DNA of 44,805 nucleotides from positions 1-44,805 of the forward strand of contig JBFXDD010000034.1 in NCBI GenBank assembly GCA_050181465.1. The letters are read 5' to 3'. The stretch comes from JACRLW01 sp050181465 (GTDB taxonomy: Bacteria; Planctomycetota; UBA1135; UBA2386). The notes beneath the pieces were generated by a model. It made no database searches, was not told where the DNA came from, and saw nothing but the letters and a program-made list of their open reading frames with translations. Both the position numbers and the translations under genes were made by a program. Positions 43,286-44,805 of the stretch are shown in pieces. The first letter of the stretch is position 1. Every line of letters begins with the position of its first letter.

Positions 43286-44173
43286 TCACCTCGAGACCGC
43301 TCGCGCGGCGTAGCGCAGCAGTGAGCCGCCGGCGAACGCGCGCAGCACTTCGAGCACGGTGCCGGTCCGCGAGTCGCCTGACGGATACCAAACCCAGTTC
43401 GGACGCTGGATCCGCGGCTGGAACTTCCGTTTGAAGCTCGAGAGTCCGGCGAAGTCGAAGGCTGGGCGGCTGAGTCGGGCGATCGCGCGCAGCAGTCGCG
43501 AGCGGACGCCGGTCAGTGGGGACAGTCCGAGGCTCAGTTCTCGTGAGCCTTCCATCGCCAGACTTCGGATCATCTCGACTACGAGCAACTCCGTGGCGCC
43601 GTTCGGCGCCCAGGGTGCCCGCACGAGATGCTCGATGGTGTGTCCGCCAGTGCTGTGGTCGCTACGGGCGCTCGCAAGGCCGCAAAGCGATCCGTCGCGT
43701 TCGACGCGGAACCAACGTCGAGTCGATGCGGGGTGTGTCGGCGCACGGAGGTCATCGAGCGCCAGGAGGAATTGCATGGGTGGCAGACGGCGCGTGGCGA
43801 GCCAGGCGTCGAGCACGGCGTCCCGTTCCTGTGTCGAAGAGGGCGCCGGTGTCGCGACGTCGGCCTCGGTTCGCACGGTGACGCCCTTCGCTCGCGCGCG
43901 CCGCAACTGCTCGCGCAATCCGCGGGACATCGCCAGCGCGTGGTCCAGACCCACCTTGTCCAATGCTGATTCCTGCCCGATGTGCCAGCACCGCCAACTG
44001 CCGTCGGCGGGTGGGCGGGTCCGGGCTCCGAAGACGAGCACCGAAAGCCCGTGGTCGGCTCCCAGCGCACGCAGTCGCCGGATTTCCGCCGAATCCTTCG
44101 CGGTGAGACATGCGCCGTCGACCACGAGGGCGCGCGCGGTTCTCGTCGATCGGCTCGGGTGACCGGTGAACAT
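43286..44173 (-). CDS. DUF2156 (phosphatidylglycerol lysyltransferase C-domain-like) protein
   Basis: 295 residues from the ATG at 44173. It resembles the soluble GNAT-fold domain of MprF/LPG synthases: FGARTRPPADGSWRCWHIGQ, VTVRTEADVATPAP, LPPMQFLLALDDL, WFRVERDGSLCGLASA, and near the C-terminus LSLGLSPLTGV and FAGLSSFKRKFQPR followed by W. The N-terminal membrane part of MprF is missing, which is usual for DUF2156 stand-alone proteins. Members transfer an aminoacyl or acyl group from tRNA or CoA to lipids or peptides; the substrate here is unknown. Confidence 0.75.
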   Translation of the reverse strand: MFTGHPSRSTRTARALVVDGACLTAKDSAEIRRLRALGADHGLSVLVFGARTRPPADGSWRCWHIGQESALDKVGLDHALAMSRGLREQLRRARAKGVTVRTEADVATPAPSSTQERDAVLDAWLATRRLPPMQFLLALDDLRAPTHPASTRRWFRVERDGSLCGLASARSDHSTGGHTIEHLVRAPWAPNGATELLVVEMIRSLAMEGSRELSLGLSPLTGVRSRLLRAIARLSRPAFDFAGLSSFKRKFQPRIQRPNWVWYPSGDSRTGTVLEVLRAFAGGSLLRYAARAVSR

Positions 44174-44227
44174 CGGAGGTCTGCGGCCGACAACGACCGC
44201 GCTCGATCGCTATTGTGCGACGGTTCC

Positions 44228-44805
44228 ATGCTCGGCAAGTCATTCCTCAGAATCGTTTCTTCGTGCCTGCTCACGCTCCTTGCCGGCGCACCGCTTGCCG
44301 CGCAGGACGCAGCGACGGTCCGCAAGGGGCTCGACGCCTGGTTGAAGACTCTGCGACAGAACAAGCTCGATGTCGGCAGCCGCGCGGAGGTGGGCAAGAA
44401 TTCGATCGCTCGCAAGGCCAAGGTGCTTCCGAAGGGCATGCTCGGAGTACTGACGGCCGCGCGCGAGATCGAGCTGATGCTCGATGCGGCGGTGAAGGCC
44501 GAGTCGGAGGAGACTGTCCTGGGCATCCTGTCCGCGGCCGCGGTGGGGCAGGACGATGTCGTCTACAAGCCGCAGTCGATGCCGGACATGGTGCGACGCC
44601 TGGGCGAGGCAGCACTCGGCAAGCTCAACAGCGCGGCGAGTGCGACTCTGATCGAGAGTGTTGCGAAGAACGGCCCGAGCGGCTTCGACCGCGGTGTGGC
44701 GATGGGGATGCGGGCCGCGGCGATTCGCGAGCTGGCACGACCCGAAGATGGTGCCAAGCACCGTCCGATCTGGCGGGACGCGCTCGGCGCCCAAGATGCC
44801 GACGT
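44228..44805 (+). CDS. Secreted alpha-helical protein, C-terminus beyond the window
   Basis: I translated this from the ATG at 44228 to the right edge (about 192 residues, open). A signal peptide is clear (LRIVSSCLLTLLAGAPLAAQ, cleavage after the AxA-type site). The mature part is helical and rich in Ala, Leu and Lys, with pattern AAREIELMLDAAVKAESEE and ATLIESVAKNGPSGF suggesting HEAT-like helix pairs. No family recognised. It is divergent from the DUF2156 gene, with 54 bases between the start codons. Confidence 0.7.
   Translation, partial: MLGKSFLRIVSSCLLTLLAGAPLAAQDAATVRKGLDAWLKTLRQNKLDVGSRAEVGKNSIARKAKVLPKGMLGVLTAAREIELMLDAAVKAESEETVLGILSAAAVGQDDVVYKPQSMPDMVRRLGEAALGKLNSAASATLIESVAKNGPSGFDRGVAMGMRAAAIRELARPEDGAKHRPIWRDALGAQDAD

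Noticed and set aside
1..44805. tRNA, rRNA, CRISPR array, transposase or integrase genes
   Set aside because: I looked on both strands and found no cloverleaf-like sequence, no regularly spaced repeat array and no recognisable mobility enzyme.

Overview
The window is high-GC bacterial chromosome, most likely from the phylum Planctomycetota. The evidence is the gene content: ECF sigma factors paired with transmembrane Ser/Thr kinases, a kinase fused to WD40 repeats with a DWG motif, a kinase fused to a formylglycine-generating-enzyme (FGE) domain, a presqualene diphosphate synthase (HpnD), flagellar rotor genes, and a large beta-propeller lipoprotein whose C-terminus resembles those I associate with deep-branching planctomycetes. 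A run of 100 N at 17796-17895 marks a scaffold join, so this is probably a draft or metagenome assembly.

Layout. 1-1500: an ECF sigma factor cut by the left edge, a HutD-family protein and a DUF1289 protein. 1466-4138: BNR/sortilin-type propeller lipoprotein. 4659-10129: an accessory-looking block on the minus strand, visibly poorer in GC up to about 7.3 kb. It starts with a sigma-70-like regulator, continues with two mutually similar small beta-rich proteins and a cysteine-rich 414-residue protein, and ends in a string of small, mostly membrane, unrecognised proteins. 10404-19647: housekeeping genes (hpnD, a DUF669-like protein, ligA, a DMT exporter, an SF1 helicase with a separate TM0106-like nuclease, and a molybdopterin oxidoreductase, the last two cut by the N gap). 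20052-26216: an outer-membrane porin with its own terminator, then a 1607-residue lipoprotein. 26231-37837: flagellar motor genes in two minus-strand blocks (motE-like-fliL-fliM-fliN and fliF-fliG followed by a kinase), separated by a glycosyltransferase, a sigma/kinase pair and a small lipoprotein. 37883-44805: WD40 kinase with a divergent ECF sigma factor, a Ca2+/cation exchanger, a DUF2156 protein and the start of a secreted protein.

The signalling genes (three sigma factors, one sigma-like protein, three kinases) surround the flagellar genes, and one kinase follows fliG closely enough to share its transcript.

The most unusual signal is a pair of 178-bp elements (28994-29171 and 30031-30208). 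They are about 90 % identical, lie in the same orientation on either side of the glycosyltransferase gene, and each folds on itself through long terminal inverted repeats. Several differences between the copies preserve base pairing, including a true T-A to G-C covariation. I do not recognise this element as a described family. Other points of note are a FliF that lacks its N-terminal ring-building motifs, a 10-C tract that decides the end of the sigma-like gene, and the sigma-like/beta-pair/Cys-rich cassette.
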